Below, piece after piece: positions 41,729-50,478 of a stretch of 64,000 nt of DNA. Below the pieces are notes generated by a model, which saw only the letters and a program-made list of their open reading frames with translations, was not told the DNA's origin and did not search any database. Made by a program: the position numbers and the translations under genes. This DNA is from Paenibacillus silvestris (GTDB taxonomy: Bacteria; Bacillota; Bacilli; Paenibacillales; NBRC-103111). How positions within the stretch are numbered: position 1 is the first letter of the stretch; every line of letters starts with the position of its first letter. The stretch is from assembly GCF_009882985.1 (NCBI RefSeq), contig NZ_WTUZ01000010.1, positions 352 through 64,351 on the forward strand. Direction: 5' to 3'.

Positions 41729-42469
41729 ATGAGCGAAGGTATTGGAAACAAGGTCGTGCTGATCACGGGTGGAGGCACCGGTCTCGGAGCGGAGACCGCG
41801 CGACTCCTTGCATCTAAGGGAGCTATCGTGGCTGTGGCCGCGCGCCGGAAGGACAAGCTCGACGAGGTCGTTGCGCAGATCACGAAAGCTGGCGGCAAGG
41901 CTGGCGCCTATCCGCTCGATGTCGTCGACAAAGTGCAGTTCAAAGCTGTTGTCGATAAGGTCATTGCCGACTTCGGCAAACTGGACGTGCTCGTCAACAA
42001 CGCCGGTCTTATGCCGATACGTCCCATGGCCGAAGTGAACACCGACGAGTGGGATGCGATGATCGACATTAACCTCAGAGGGGTACTGTACGGCATAGCC
42101 TCAGTCCTGCCGGGGTTCCTTGCTCAGAGTAGTGGTCACATCATCAACATCAGTTCAGTTGCCGGGATCAAAGTCTTCTCGCCAGGCGGCACCGTCTACT
42201 CGGGCACTAAATTCGCAGTGCGCGCAATTTCCGAAGGCCTGCGCCATGAAGTCGGCAACAAGGTGCGGGTAACGTCGATCGAGCCAGGAGCTGTGGAAAG
42301 CGACCTGAAATACAACACCACGGGCACGGCGCAGTCCACTGTGTTGGATTTCTACAAATCCGCCATTCCTGCCAGTTCAGTGGCGCGGGCGATCACCTTT
42401 GCCATCGAACAGCCGGCGGAGGTCGATATTAACGAGATCGTTCTGCGCCCTACCTCGCAGGAGTTTTGA
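41729..42469 (+). CDS. GC-rich SDR oxidoreductase, YdfG-like
   Basis: A 246-residue classical SDR: VVLITGGGTGLGAETARLLASKGA, LVNNAGLMP, INISSVAGI, catalytic YSGTK, and C-terminal LRPTSQEF. The NADP-binding Arg lies in VAARRKDKL. It resembles serine/3-hydroxy-acid-type YdfG reductases. The gene is much richer in G+C than its neighbours (79 of 120 bases from 41761 to 41880, against 21 of 60 in gerKB at 41281-41340), which points to recent transfer. The ATG follows AGAGGAGATGG. Confidence 0.88.
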   Translation: MSEGIGNKVVLITGGGTGLGAETARLLASKGAIVAVAARRKDKLDEVVAQITKAGGKAGAYPLDVVDKVQFKAVVDKVIADFGKLDVLVNNAGLMPIRPMAEVNTDEWDAMIDINLRGVLYGIASVLPGFLAQSSGHIINISSVAGIKVFSPGGTVYSGTKFAVRAISEGLRHEVGNKVRVTSIEPGAVESDLKYNTTGTAQSTVLDFYKSAIPASSVARAITFAIEQPAEVDINEIVLRPTSQEF

Positions 42470-42504
42470 TACTTTTTGGTTTCAACCACTGTTAGTCACA
42501 ATTT

Positions 42505-42546
42505 AAACCCTCCCTATCTCTAGCCTAGCTAGAATTGGGAGGGTTT
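42505..42546. terminator. Terminator between convergent genes
   Basis: Perfect 10-bp stem AAACCCTCCC with GGGAGGGTTT, loop of 22 bases; T or A runs on each side let it work for both the SDR and the convergent gene. Confidence 0.8.
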
Positions 42547-42579
42547 GGCATTACGTAGCTATAGCCATCACTGTTGTTA

Positions 42580-43140
42580 TCACCGATGTCGCCTTCTAAA
42601 TGATATAAACAGAAGGATGGACAATGGTAGAAAAATTGCAACAATTAAAACGATTACGACAGATCGGTTAACATGTGGCGTTGTTATCTTAGAGGGTTCA
42701 TATCCTTCTCCCAACGCTATAAGTTCACTTTGCGCCGAAGCAGTCGTCTTAGTTCCTTCACAAATTCCTGTTTCAAGTCGATCAGGATCGCCATAAGCAA
42801 AAACGATATAGTCTTTATTTACTTCAAATCCCTCATATCCACAACTTGCCGAACTCAATGCTGTGTAAACCATTGTTTGAGAACTCAGCTCCCCTTTCCA
42901 TACCGTATTCACTTCGAAGCGCGCCTCTACTGGAGCTGCGGAGGACCAGATCTTCCCAATAGCAGGTTTTTTCAAACTCAATACTTTCCCCTCAAATATT
43001 GCCGTTTTTCGATTCAACTGATCTTCTATACTCGGGGGTCCAGCGCAAGAGCATGCATGGACAGTTAGAGGCTCTGCCACAAACCACGTACCGAACACGA
43101 ACATATAAATCAGTATGACCATTGTTCTTTTCCACATCAT
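42580..43140 (-). CDS. Secreted/anchored Cys-rich protein with NTR/TIMP-like start
   Basis: A 186-residue membrane-anchored protein. The signal peptide ends near VHA, followed by CSCAGPPSIEDQLNRKTAIFEGKVL. This C-x-C start and the beta-barrel-like segments (ARFEVNTVWKGEL, SASCGYEGFEVNKDYIVFAYG, TGICEGTK) recall the netrin/TIMP-type OB domain found in Bacillus secreted proteins. A C-terminal helix (about 163-182, SVVIVLIVAIFLPLSILLF) and RRRHR tail anchor it. Function unknown. Start near 43140 after GGTGAGG; ATG three bases on is equally possible. Confidence 0.75.
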   Translation of the reverse strand: MMWKRTMVILIYMFVFGTWFVAEPLTVHACSCAGPPSIEDQLNRKTAIFEGKVLSLKKPAIGKIWSSAAPVEARFEVNTVWKGELSSQTMVYTALSSASCGYEGFEVNKDYIVFAYGDPDRLETGICEGTKTTASAQSELIALGEGYEPSKITTPHVNRSVVIVLIVAIFLPLSILLFISFRRRHR

Positions 43141-43243
43141 TATCACCTCACCAAAATGGAATAAATACCCATATTCAATAAGACGAAACTAGCTTAATAT
43201 TGTTGCAAATCGGTAGCTGCTTTTTTTAGTCACCTTTACTTCG

Positions 43244-44050
43244 CTATCTCGCCTGTCCAATCATCAAAGCATGATAGTTGACGACCTTTAGGCCTCTTGG
43301 AGTGGCATACCGCATGAATATTTCTTCCACATCTTGCAGGCATTCCTGCCAGACAATTTTCTTTAAAGTTTCCTTCTGCCCAAAACATTTCTTAATCAAT
43401 ACATCCTCGGGTCTCGAGAGAAATTCGACTTCTTCAAATATCTGTAATTCAACTTTCTCTAAATTGCTTTCGGATAGTTGACCTTCAAACTTCACTTTAA
43501 TATCCTCCAAGTAATTGTCCGGAAAGGGTGAATACAACCCGGGGAAGTGACTTCGAAGCCCTCCGTCCGTTCCGCAGTGATACAATCCCAGTGCCATTCC
43601 CCTTGGTTTAATGACCCGATGGCCTTCTTCTATTCCCTTGTGAAAAAGCCATGGCCCCTTTTTCGTGTAAACGACATCAAAGGAGTCGTCAGGAAAAGGC
43701 AATGGTTTATCAGCATCCACGACTAGAAATGATATGGATTCGCTTGCGTTTTCTTTTGCTGATGCAATGTATCCCTCCATGAGATCGATCCCCAAGATTT
43801 CTTTTGCTTTGTGCGTGAACGACTTCGTGAATTCACCGTGACCACAGCCAACGTCCAATACCCGCGTGTTCTCATTGAGGTAAGCCGTAATTTTGTCCGC
43901 AAAGACTAATTCGGCTCGTGGTTCATCGAAAACTGACTTCCACGGATACTTGTATCCTCCGGTTTCCAACGCCAAGTTTGCGTGCCACTCTGCCGTATGA
44001 GGCGGTATCCAATCGGGATGTTTCATTGGGTCAAATAATATTTTCGACAT
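43244..44050 (-). CDS. Class I SAM-dependent methyltransferase
   Basis: A 268-residue methyltransferase. Motif I is RVLDVGCGHGEFT, motif II LGIDLMEGYIASAKEN, and VVDADKPLPFPDDSFDVVYTK is motif III/IV. The substrate cannot be chosen. The N-terminal region is Trp/His-rich (DPMKHPDWIPPHTAEWHANLALETGG), a feature of a Bacilli subgroup. It lies 46 bases behind the double-MerR gene on the same strand, so it is probably controlled by it. ATG after GAAGGAG. Confidence 0.85.
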   Translation of the reverse strand: MSKILFDPMKHPDWIPPHTAEWHANLALETGGYKYPWKSVFDEPRAELVFADKITAYLNENTRVLDVGCGHGEFTKSFTHKAKEILGIDLMEGYIASAKENASESISFLVVDADKPLPFPDDSFDVVYTKKGPWLFHKGIEEGHRVIKPRGMALGLYHCGTDGGLRSHFPGLYSPFPDNYLEDIKVKFEGQLSESNLEKVELQIFEEVEFLSRPEDVLIKKCFGQKETLKKIVWQECLQDVEEIFMRYATPRGLKVVNYHALMIGQAR

Positions 44051-44096
44051 GCCAACAACTCCTTCTCAAATTAACCATCACAACGAACCGTCTCAT

Positions 44097-44804
44097 TCAT
44101 ACCAGTTCCAGTTGGGAAGCGAGTCTGTACAGACTCTGCAAACCTCTTAGCTGCTCTCTATTACGCAGAGCAAGCACTGCACGGGCAGACTCGATTAGCG
44201 CTTGCATGGCAGGTAAATCCCAAGCAGGCAGGCTCCGGACCGCTTGTTTCAAGCGTACCGTATCGCTCGAATACATGACCTTTTGCGTCGATTTCAGTAC
44301 ATGCACCTTCACCTCTTGGAACTTGTCATACACTCGATAATTGTTGTCTTCATGCCGCGCCGCGGCAATTAATCCGTCATGTTCCCAATAACGGAGTGTT
44401 GAAGACGGGATGCCGGCAGCAGCGGACATTTCCCCAATGGTCATCCATCTTGACCCTTCGTCACTTTTTATTATGGGTAGCCCCTTCATCAATCCCTCTG
44501 CTTCCTCTAGGACACACTTGTCTTCATGCGTTGCTGCCTGGGCGTCATTAATTAGCCATAGGGCTGGCTCTAGTTCTCGCCGCTGAAGATGAGCAAGTAC
44601 CGCCGAGGTAATTTCCATGCCGAACCCAGGGGACATCGCGACAATACATGCAAAGTAGGCAGCATGCTCATCCGTATATACCCTGTAACCATTGGAAGCC
44701 CGACTGGCAGGTGGAACAATTCCCTTAGCTTCGTAATTTCTAAGCGAACTTGTACTGATGCCTAACTGATTAGCGATTTCCGCGGGACGTAAAGATCGGC
44801 TCAT
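44097..44804 (-). CDS. Tandem MerR-domain transcriptional regulator
   Basis: A 235-residue protein with two MerR winged helices. Residues 3-50 have LRPAEIANQLGISTSSLRNYEAKGIVPPASRASNGYRVYTDEH. Residues 118-165 have WMTIGEMSAAAGIPSSTLRYWEHDGLIAAARHEDNNYRVYD. Ordinary MerR proteins have one domain and act as dimers; a chain with two could bind a full operator alone. Each half is followed by a helical stretch. It precedes a methyltransferase gene and probably controls it. ATG after GAGGGGG. Confidence 0.87.
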   Translation of the reverse strand: MSRSLRPAEIANQLGISTSSLRNYEAKGIVPPASRASNGYRVYTDEHAAYFACIVAMSPGFGMEITSAVLAHLQRRELEPALWLINDAQAATHEDKCVLEEAEGLMKGLPIIKSDEGSRWMTIGEMSAAAGIPSSTLRYWEHDGLIAAARHEDNNYRVYDKFQEVKVHVLKSTQKVMYSSDTVRLKQAVRSLPAWDLPAMQALIESARAVLALRNREQLRGLQSLYRLASQLELV

Positions 44805-44957
44805 GAAATCCCCCTCGACAAGGATGATTGGTTACACAGGTTCTAAGGTTTTTTATTTTCTTTGCATATAATTCAACATCAATTAAGCAAAACCTTCGCA
44901 TTTGCTTTAATGTTATACAATCAATCTGAAACTTAAAAAAGTTGGAGGTATACGTTT

Positions 44958-45446
44958 ATGTCATTACTTACAGTGAAGCCAGAAATGTCGATTGGCCAAG
45001 TGGCCGCAGCTTTGTCCGAATATGTGGAGTTAAACTGGAAGAACGTGCTTCAGACGAATTATCAGGAGCTTACCTCCCTCTTTCCTGAATTAGAGGACTC
45101 CACTTATGGATTGTATTTGGATCGGCTTATTCCTCAGGCCTGGCAGGAGATTGAGCGCTGTGGATTTCAGGCGGCTGAGCCTGCTGGCGAAGGGGATTTT
45201 GTGATTGCCGGATGCCTAAATTTTCGCAATTCGATAGAAAAAGCCGAATGGGGCGGCCCTGGGCGGGAAATCCGGGTCTTTTGGATTGTGCTGAATAACG
45301 GTCATAACCAGACTATCGGCACTCTCGTCCTGGAATTCGCTCACTCTCACCTTCAGTTTGATGTTCCCGAACTGCCCAAGTTCTCAGCCCTTGCTGAAAC
45401 AGACCGCCGTGAAATTAAGTCCAAAATTTCACAAAAACAAAAATAA
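44958..45446 (+). CDS. Conserved-looking protein of unknown function
   Basis: A 162-residue soluble protein with strong codon-like composition and a clear GGAGG ribosome site. It has a helical N-terminal half (MSIGQVAAALSEYVELNWKNVLQTNYQELTSLFPELED) and a C-terminal part with beta-like stretches (GREIRVFWIVLNNGHNQTIGTLVLEFAHSHLQFDVPELP). No signal peptide, membrane helix or known motif. Upstream of the AIM24 gene in the same direction, with 118 bases between. I do not recognise a family. Confidence 0.75.
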   Translation: MSLLTVKPEMSIGQVAAALSEYVELNWKNVLQTNYQELTSLFPELEDSTYGLYLDRLIPQAWQEIERCGFQAAEPAGEGDFVIAGCLNFRNSIEKAEWGGPGREIRVFWIVLNNGHNQTIGTLVLEFAHSHLQFDVPELPKFSALAETDRREIKSKISQKQK

Positions 45447-45564
45447 TGAGTTATTCTGCATGTATTGTGTAACCTTTCTACTTGAAATCCGTATGAATGT
45501 GATAGATTTCGCCAAATTGATAGACGCTGCGATAATCACCACTACATAATACGGAGGCATTCTA

Positions 45565-46329
45565 ATGGCATTTACAATAAGTAATTTAACGGATAACAGC
45601 AACGTCGTGATCAAAGAGAAATTAGGGCCTTTCAGTGTGCTTGAATATAAACAGGATTTGAGCAGCACTACCATTGCAGACGCTCAAGCCAACTTTTATA
45701 TGACCAAGAGCAATATGAAAAAAAGGCAGGTCATGGTGGAACTGAACGGTGAGATCATGATGAGCGCAGGCGCGATGCAGTACTATGTCGGCAATATTGA
45801 GATGACGTCAGGGGTTAAAGGCGCGGGCGGCCTGCTTCGTAATCTCGTTTCAGGCGCTGTGTCCGGGGAAAGTGCAATCAAACCCTTATATAAAGGGCAA
45901 GGGACCATCATGATGGAACCAACCTACAAATATTTGTGGTTGATCGATGTCGACAATGACCATATCGTGTTGGATGACGGTCTTTTCCTGGCCTGCGAGA
46001 CGTCACTCCAAACGCAAGTGGTATCCCGCAAGAACTTGTCGTCTGCTGCTCTCGGAGGCGAAGGTCTGTTCAATCTAAGCGCCAGAGGCAAAGGCGTGCT
46101 AGTAGTGGAGGCACCGATTCCTTCGGAAGAGGCAGTTATCGTGGAACTGAAGAATGATGTGCTTCGAGTTGACGGAAATTTTGCTATGATGTGGTCGCAC
46201 TCGTTGGATTTTACTGTGGAACGTTCGGGGAAATCATTGCTCGGGTCCGCAGCCTCCGGCGAGGGGCTCGTCAACGTGTACCGGGGAACAGGTCTCATTT
46301 GGCTAGCACCGTTATCCGCATACAAGTAA
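45565..46329 (+). CDS. AIM24-family protein
   Basis: A 254-residue double-beta-prism protein of the AIM24/TIGR00266 type. The hallmark repeats Gly-rich turns: GAGGLLRNLVSGAVSGESAIKPLYKGQGTIMMEPTYKYL, SARGKGVLVVEAPI, and the late LLGSAASGEGLVNVYRGTGLIWLAP. AIM24 is linked to mitochondrial membrane organisation in yeast; bacterial members are uncharacterised and often cluster with stress (tellurite/TerD-type) genes. The ATG follows CGGAGG. Ended by a good terminator. Confidence 0.88.
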   Translation: MAFTISNLTDNSNVVIKEKLGPFSVLEYKQDLSSTTIADAQANFYMTKSNMKKRQVMVELNGEIMMSAGAMQYYVGNIEMTSGVKGAGGLLRNLVSGAVSGESAIKPLYKGQGTIMMEPTYKYLWLIDVDNDHIVLDDGLFLACETSLQTQVVSRKNLSSAALGGEGLFNLSARGKGVLVVEAPIPSEEAVIVELKNDVLRVDGNFAMMWSHSLDFTVERSGKSLLGSAASGEGLVNVYRGTGLIWLAPLSAYK

Positions 46330-46338
46330 ATAAACAAG

Positions 46339-46378
46339 GGGTGGCGTTGGGTGATAAACCCTCGCCGCCATTTTTTTT
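46339..46378 (+). terminator. Terminator of AIM24 gene
   Basis: GGTGGCG...CGCCGCC hairpin with inner GGGT/ACCC pairing, then eight T. Confidence 0.85.
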
Positions 46379-46489
46379 ATAATCAATGCTGGTTTCAACG
46401 TAATTTTTACATCCTGCTAATTCGCCCATGACAAATCTTTCGTACAATGAAGACAAACTTCAAGCATACGGAAGCGGAGGCTGGGATCT

Positions 46490-46708
46490 ATGAAAACAAT
46501 GAAAATAGTTTGGATATGCATTGGCCTGTTTTCCCTGACAGCAATCGGTGTAAGCGCTAATGGATTACTCTCCGATGAACAACCACTCCAGCCGACGGAA
46601 ACGAATCCAATCGTCATTCCTTACTCTTCAAAAGCATACGGTTCAACAGCGCAATTCGAATATCAATTCGAATGGCAGGGTGGTAAGATCGAGGCGAATC
46701 CTCAGTAA
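46490..46708 (+). CDS. Small secreted protein
   Basis: A 72-residue protein with a clear signal peptide (residues 1-23, MKTMKIVWICIGLFSLTAIG, cleaved near VSAN) and a short acidic mature part (about 48 residues, with repeated QFEYQFEWQGG). The ATG has GGAGG nine bases upstream. No family recognised; it may be a peptide that acts outside the cell or a spore/surface component. Confidence 0.7.
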   Translation: MKTMKIVWICIGLFSLTAIGVSANGLLSDEQPLQPTETNPIVIPYSSKAYGSTAQFEYQFEWQGGKIEANPQ

Positions 46709-46753
46709 AAGGTGTAAATAATCATACTCACGACTTTATTTTATACCTTTATG
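46707..46753 (+). terminator. Possible terminator after the small secreted protein
   Basis: AAAGGTGTAAATAA pairs with TTATTTTATACCTTT with two mismatches; weak and AT-rich. Confidence 0.4.
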
Positions 46754-46816
46754 CCGGTGGGTGTAAGCTTCTTCAGCGACCAAGTACACCTCTTTGTAAA
46801 CCGGGTTTTCCACTAC

Positions 46817-47938
46817 CTAGCTATAGGCATGCTTAAGCTTTCTATCCGCGAAATCCATAAAGCATTTCCAGTCATAGCGAGTAAGGTCGTGTTTTCCTTC
46901 TCTGAGGTGGTAACCCACTCTCTCTCCATATACGGGAGAATTAACAGGCGGCATCTGGTCTGCATCCAGGCCGCTAAAGCCATGCAGCGAATAAATCGGT
47001 TGCGCCAGCAGTAACCCCAGAAATTCAGATTCAGGGTCTGCCCAATTGTCCTCTGATGCGCTGGCTACATAGAGTAGTCGGGGGGCAATCAGCGACAGCA
47101 ATAGATGTTGATCAATCGGTAATTCATCCTCACGTTCATTAAACTTCTTGTAGTTATCGTTAAACCAATGGGGATTTCCACGATTAATGTTCAATAGCCT
47201 TTCCCCTGCCTTGCCTCGCGAAATAGCGGCCCCTGAACAGCCGGAGTTGTTGCTGACAACTAAGGCAAATCGCTCATCAAGAGCACCGGCCCATAAGCAG
47301 GCTTTCCCGCTTCTAGAATAACCCACAATTGCGACACGCTCTGAATCAATGAGGGAGTCTGACTCTAAATAGTCCATTACACGGCTCGCTCCCCAGGCCC
47401 ATGCAGACATAGCTCCCCAGGCGTCCGGTGATCGCAAACGATCTCGCGAATCGAATATGCCATGAACGCCATTCCGGTAGCCTTCATCAAAGAAATCAGG
47501 ATCCAAATCTTCCACAGAGTAAGAAACAGCCGCATAACCACGGGAAAGGATATCCTCCACCGGCCAATAAGATGAACATTCTTCTAATTTTACCTCTGAC
47601 ACAGATTGACCTTTGATTGCCGCGTAGATAAAAGCTGGGACCTTTGATTTCGTTAGTGGGATATAGATATGTACGCGAAAACGACCGTCGCCACCTACCC
47701 CTGTATATTCGATGTCGATCTGTTTATGTACAGCAGTTCCCTGCATAACCACCTCTTCCATCACGACTTGGAATCGTAAAGAATCAGGACGGCCTACCGG
47801 CTCTCTTCCATAAACATATTCCCGATATAATTCCACAATTTCTGGACGTCTGAATCTTCTCCAGTCCTCAGGCGTCGAAACCTGCAGGCCATTGCTGCAT
47901 ACGAAAACCTCCGGCAGTGTTCCCCTGCTCGCATCCAT
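46817..47938 (-). CDS. CE15-like glucuronoyl esterase or related hydrolase
   Basis: A 373-residue alpha/beta hydrolase. The nucleophile motif VAIVGYSRSGKACLWAGALDERF matches the G-x-S-R-x-G-K of carbohydrate esterase family 15, which cuts esters between glucuronate in xylan and lignin. VVSNNSGCSGAAISRGKAGE and the catalytic His in REGKHDLTRYDW follow. There is no signal peptide, so it acts inside the cell on imported oligosaccharide (inference). I start at the ATG at 47938 after GGGAGG; the frame runs on to 48061 but overlaps a terminator and a cre-like box. It follows the binding lipoprotein gene. Confidence 0.83.
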   Translation of the reverse strand: MDASRGTLPEVFVCSNGLQVSTPEDWRRFRRPEIVELYREYVYGREPVGRPDSLRFQVVMEEVVMQGTAVHKQIDIEYTGVGGDGRFRVHIYIPLTKSKVPAFIYAAIKGQSVSEVKLEECSSYWPVEDILSRGYAAVSYSVEDLDPDFFDEGYRNGVHGIFDSRDRLRSPDAWGAMSAWAWGASRVMDYLESDSLIDSERVAIVGYSRSGKACLWAGALDERFALVVSNNSGCSGAAISRGKAGERLLNINRGNPHWFNDNYKKFNEREDELPIDQHLLLSLIAPRLLYVASASEDNWADPESEFLGLLLAQPIYSLHGFSGLDADQMPPVNSPVYGERVGYHLREGKHDLTRYDWKCFMDFADRKLKHAYS

Positions 47939-47985
47939 CGCTTTCATCCTCCCGCATGACTTTTTCCATATCATACCATAAAAAT

Positions 47986-47999
47986 TGTAGCCGCTTACA
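47986..47999. promoter_or_regulatory. cre-like site before the esterase
   Basis: TGTAGCCGCTTACA matches cre at 13 of 14 positions, 48 bases upstream of the esterase start and just after the terminator of the preceding gene. Confidence 0.65.
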
Positions 48000-48010
48000 A
48001 AAATCCACCA

Positions 48011-48055
48011 AAAAGAGGCGGACGCCGCAAGCTCAACGCTCGCAGGCCACCTCCA
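48011..48055 (-). terminator. Terminator of the binding lipoprotein gene
   Basis: Imperfect stem GGAGGTGGCCTGCGAGC with GCTTGCGGCGTCCGCCTC, then five T on the minus strand. Confidence 0.75.
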
Positions 48056-48060
48056 TTTCA

Positions 48061-49410
48061 TTATTTTTTCGTTTCAGCAGCTGTATCTGTGTTGGCTTTC
48101 GCAGCTTTATTAGTCGCAATTGCTTTTGTCGATTGCTCTTCGATCATACGCAGCGCTGTAACCGTGTCTTTAGATTCTTTGAAAATCAGGGGCCCAAATA
48201 CATTCTGCATCGGAACATCATACCAGATTAAACCATTGGCACGTGCAGCTGGCGGCATGGCCGTTTTACCATAAAAGATAGCGCTTGTGTTCTTGCCCCT
48301 CATCTGCACCAAGTTTTGACCGAACGCTTCCTGCACGCTTTTGGATTCCATGGGTACGATGACGCCTTCTTTCGCCAGATCGACTTGATGTTCCTCAGAA
48401 AGCAGCGCTGCCATTGCCTGGAAAGCAAGATCCTTCTTCTGAGATTGCTTCGTAATATACATGGAATACACATTTGGCTGATACCTCGTATCCATAGCCT
48501 CCTTAAAAGCTGGAACGGATACAATATCAAAGTTCAAATTTTTATTTTGCTCATAATAACTGACTAAATGATCAACTGTCGCGACAGCCATCGCAATGTT
48601 GGCTTTCGTCGCAAAAGTCTCTACCGTGTCAAACTGGTTAGCGGGAATTTCATAGAAGCGGCGTAAGTTATCTACAACGTTCTTCCACTCGGGAGAGCTC
48701 ATGCTCGCCTTGTCCTCCGATAAGCTTAGAGGAGATAACGAAAGCTGATTATAATTCATATAATGGCCTGGATTCTGAGAAAAACCTTTATAGGTGATTT
48801 CACCATCTACTCGGGTTAACTTCTTAGCGATTTCATAGATCTCATCATAGGTCATCCCGTTCTTTGGATAGTCGACACCGAATTTGTCGAAGATGTCCTT
48901 GTTATAAAAGAGTACAAAATCGTTATTATTATACGGCAACCCGTAAATGCTGCCATCCGTTCTCAGATTAGCCATCTGAGCCATCAGTGACGGATTTAAT
49001 TTGGTTGTGTCAAAATTGTACTTCTTGATAAGATCCCTGATGTCATACTCCAGGTCATTGTCAAAGATCCAACGCTGTACGTTCATACGCGTGTTATCAA
49101 TGATGAGGTCGGGTACTGTACCCGCTGCAATAAGATCCTTGTACTGCCTTCCAGGGTTATCCCAATGAACGTGCTTGATCTTCACATCCGGGAACTTCTT
49201 TTTGAGGAAATCGCCGATTTGTTTATCGAAATTTTCTTCTTTAGCGAAATAAGGTGGATTAACCGTATAAATAAACAACTCATTACTTGGAGCGGCAGCG
49301 GCTGTTTTGCTTACTCCTTCTCCTTCCCCTGCGACCGAGGTGGGGCTTCCTCCCTGTTCACAGCCTGCCAAAAGCGTTAGTGCAGCAACTACAGCTAGAA
49401 ACTTTTTCAT
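48061..49410 (-). CDS. Sugar ABC transporter binding lipoprotein
   Basis: A 449-residue family 1 solute-binding protein. Signal peptide with LLAGC lipobox (Cys17), linker, and binding lobes: FDKQIGDFLKKKFPDVKIKHVHWDNPGRQYKDLIAAGTVPDLIIDN, YGLPYNNNDFVLFYNKDIFDKFGVDYP, typical of MalE-like proteins. The Ala/Thr/Lys-rich end is unusual. No permease is adjacent; it may use the LplB/LplC-type pair at 60.8-62.7 kb or another. A cre-like box lies 21 bases upstream. Confidence 0.87.
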   Translation of the reverse strand: MKKFLAVVAALTLLAGCEQGGSPTSVAGEGEGVSKTAAAAPSNELFIYTVNPPYFAKEENFDKQIGDFLKKKFPDVKIKHVHWDNPGRQYKDLIAAGTVPDLIIDNTRMNVQRWIFDNDLEYDIRDLIKKYNFDTTKLNPSLMAQMANLRTDGSIYGLPYNNNDFVLFYNKDIFDKFGVDYPKNGMTYDEIYEIAKKLTRVDGEITYKGFSQNPGHYMNYNQLSLSPLSLSEDKASMSSPEWKNVVDNLRRFYEIPANQFDTVETFATKANIAMAVATVDHLVSYYEQNKNLNFDIVSVPAFKEAMDTRYQPNVYSMYITKQSQKKDLAFQAMAALLSEEHQVDLAKEGVIVPMESKSVQEAFGQNLVQMRGKNTSAIFYGKTAMPPAARANGLIWYDVPMQNVFGPLIFKESKDTVTALRMIEEQSTKAIATNKAAKANTDTAAETKK

Positions 49411-49430
49411 GAATTGTATCCCTCCAAATT

Positions 49431-49444
49431 TGGAAACGCTTTAG
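49431..49444. promoter_or_regulatory. cre-like site before the binding lipoprotein
   Basis: TTTGGAAACGCTTTAGA contains the AAACGCTTT core of cre but deviates at the last two positions. It lies next to the ribosome site, so it would act as a roadblock. Confidence 0.45.
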
Positions 49445-49592
49445 ATTTAGTTCATACAAAAATGTCTCCCTATCTTGCTTCTCAAAAATCTTGATTTAAC
49501 TTTAATATGAATTCACTTCGTATAAATTAGGTGGCTATTTCATTTTTATAGGTTATTAATTCCATCTTTTGTTGAAGTATCTGTGCCCATGC

Positions 49593-49635
49593 AAAAAAAA
49601 TCGGTTCCCTTTTTCGTTAAGGGAAATCCGATTTT
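49593..49635 (-). terminator. Terminator of GPP34 gene
   Basis: AAAATCGG with CCGATTTT, inner TCCCTT/AAGGGA pairing and eight T on the minus strand. Confidence 0.85.
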
Positions 49636-49703
49636 TATGGGAATGCACCGAAGTATAACTTTTCATTAATTTGTTTTATCGTCCTTCCTTTCAACACTTG
49701 AAG

Positions 49704-50342
49704 CTAATATGCTCCTTCGATCTTTTGGATAGCATGATCAACCGTTCTAATTTTTTTATACATGTCGTCTTTACGCAATATCTCAAGCTTTTGCTTTAAC
49801 GTTTTGTGTTCGTAATCAGAAAAATAGTCGGTTAACATATTTTTTATGTTTAAAAATAGCACTAAAGCTACTGTATGTTCTTCTACATGCTCCTGTTCCA
49901 ATAACGTAGCTCGCATTTTCTCCACGATGTGGTTCCGTGTATTTGCTACATCTGAATATTTTTTTACAGGTACAACGAATAAAACTTCTGTATTTTCAAT
50001 TTCCAGAATTCCTTTATCTACAAGACTTTCTACAACCATTGTATAAATTTCTTTTTGTCTATAGTAAAAGTAAGAAACCCACTTCTCTAACTTCTTTGGT
50101 TTCTCCGAAGATATAATTTCGAGTAATCTGTCAAGATATTTTTCACCTGTGGATGCTGAGTTAGCAATTCTAATTGTATCATCGTCTTCAAAAGTAACGT
50201 TGCCACTTATAGAAAGCTCCGCTATACATGCCATTATCGTATACAAAGCAACATGCATTCGAAACATAGACTTTAGTCTATTGGTTTCACGATCTAGCGC
50301 AAGTAAGACAAACTCTTGGGGAATTGATAAACTTCTTACCAT
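49704..50342 (-). CDS. GPP34 (Golgi phosphoprotein 3)-family protein
   Basis: A 212-residue all-alpha protein: LSIPQEFVLLALD at the start, a mid ACIAELSISGNVTFEDD, and KLEKWVSYFYYRQKEIYTMVVESLVDKGILEI with VPVKKYSD, which match the GPP34 pattern. Eukaryotic GOLPH3 binds phosphatidylinositol 4-phosphate; bacterial members are common in Firmicutes and Actinobacteria, with no known role. GGGAGG ribosome site before the ATG. Monocistronic. Confidence 0.82.
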   Translation of the reverse strand: MVRSLSIPQEFVLLALDRETNRLKSMFRMHVALYTIMACIAELSISGNVTFEDDDTIRIANSASTGEKYLDRLLEIISSEKPKKLEKWVSYFYYRQKEIYTMVVESLVDKGILEIENTEVLFVVPVKKYSDVANTRNHIVEKMRATLLEQEHVEEHTVALVLFLNIKNMLTDYFSDYEHKTLKQKLEILRKDDMYKKIRTVDHAIQKIEGAY

Positions 50343-50421
50343 AGTAGTATCCTCCCACCTTAATTTTACTTACTACATATGATATTGTACAAAGCGCAAA
50401 AAGGCAAAAGGGTTTTCACCG

Positions 50422-50451
50422 AAAAAGGAGCGCTGCCGCTAAGCAGGCTCC
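50422..50451 (-). terminator. Terminator of the beta-helix gene
   Basis: Stem GGAGC-CTGC with GCAG-GCTCC, five T on the minus strand. Confidence 0.8.
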
Positions 50452-50478
50452 TCTTGTGCAAGCTTTTGTTCCTCACAC

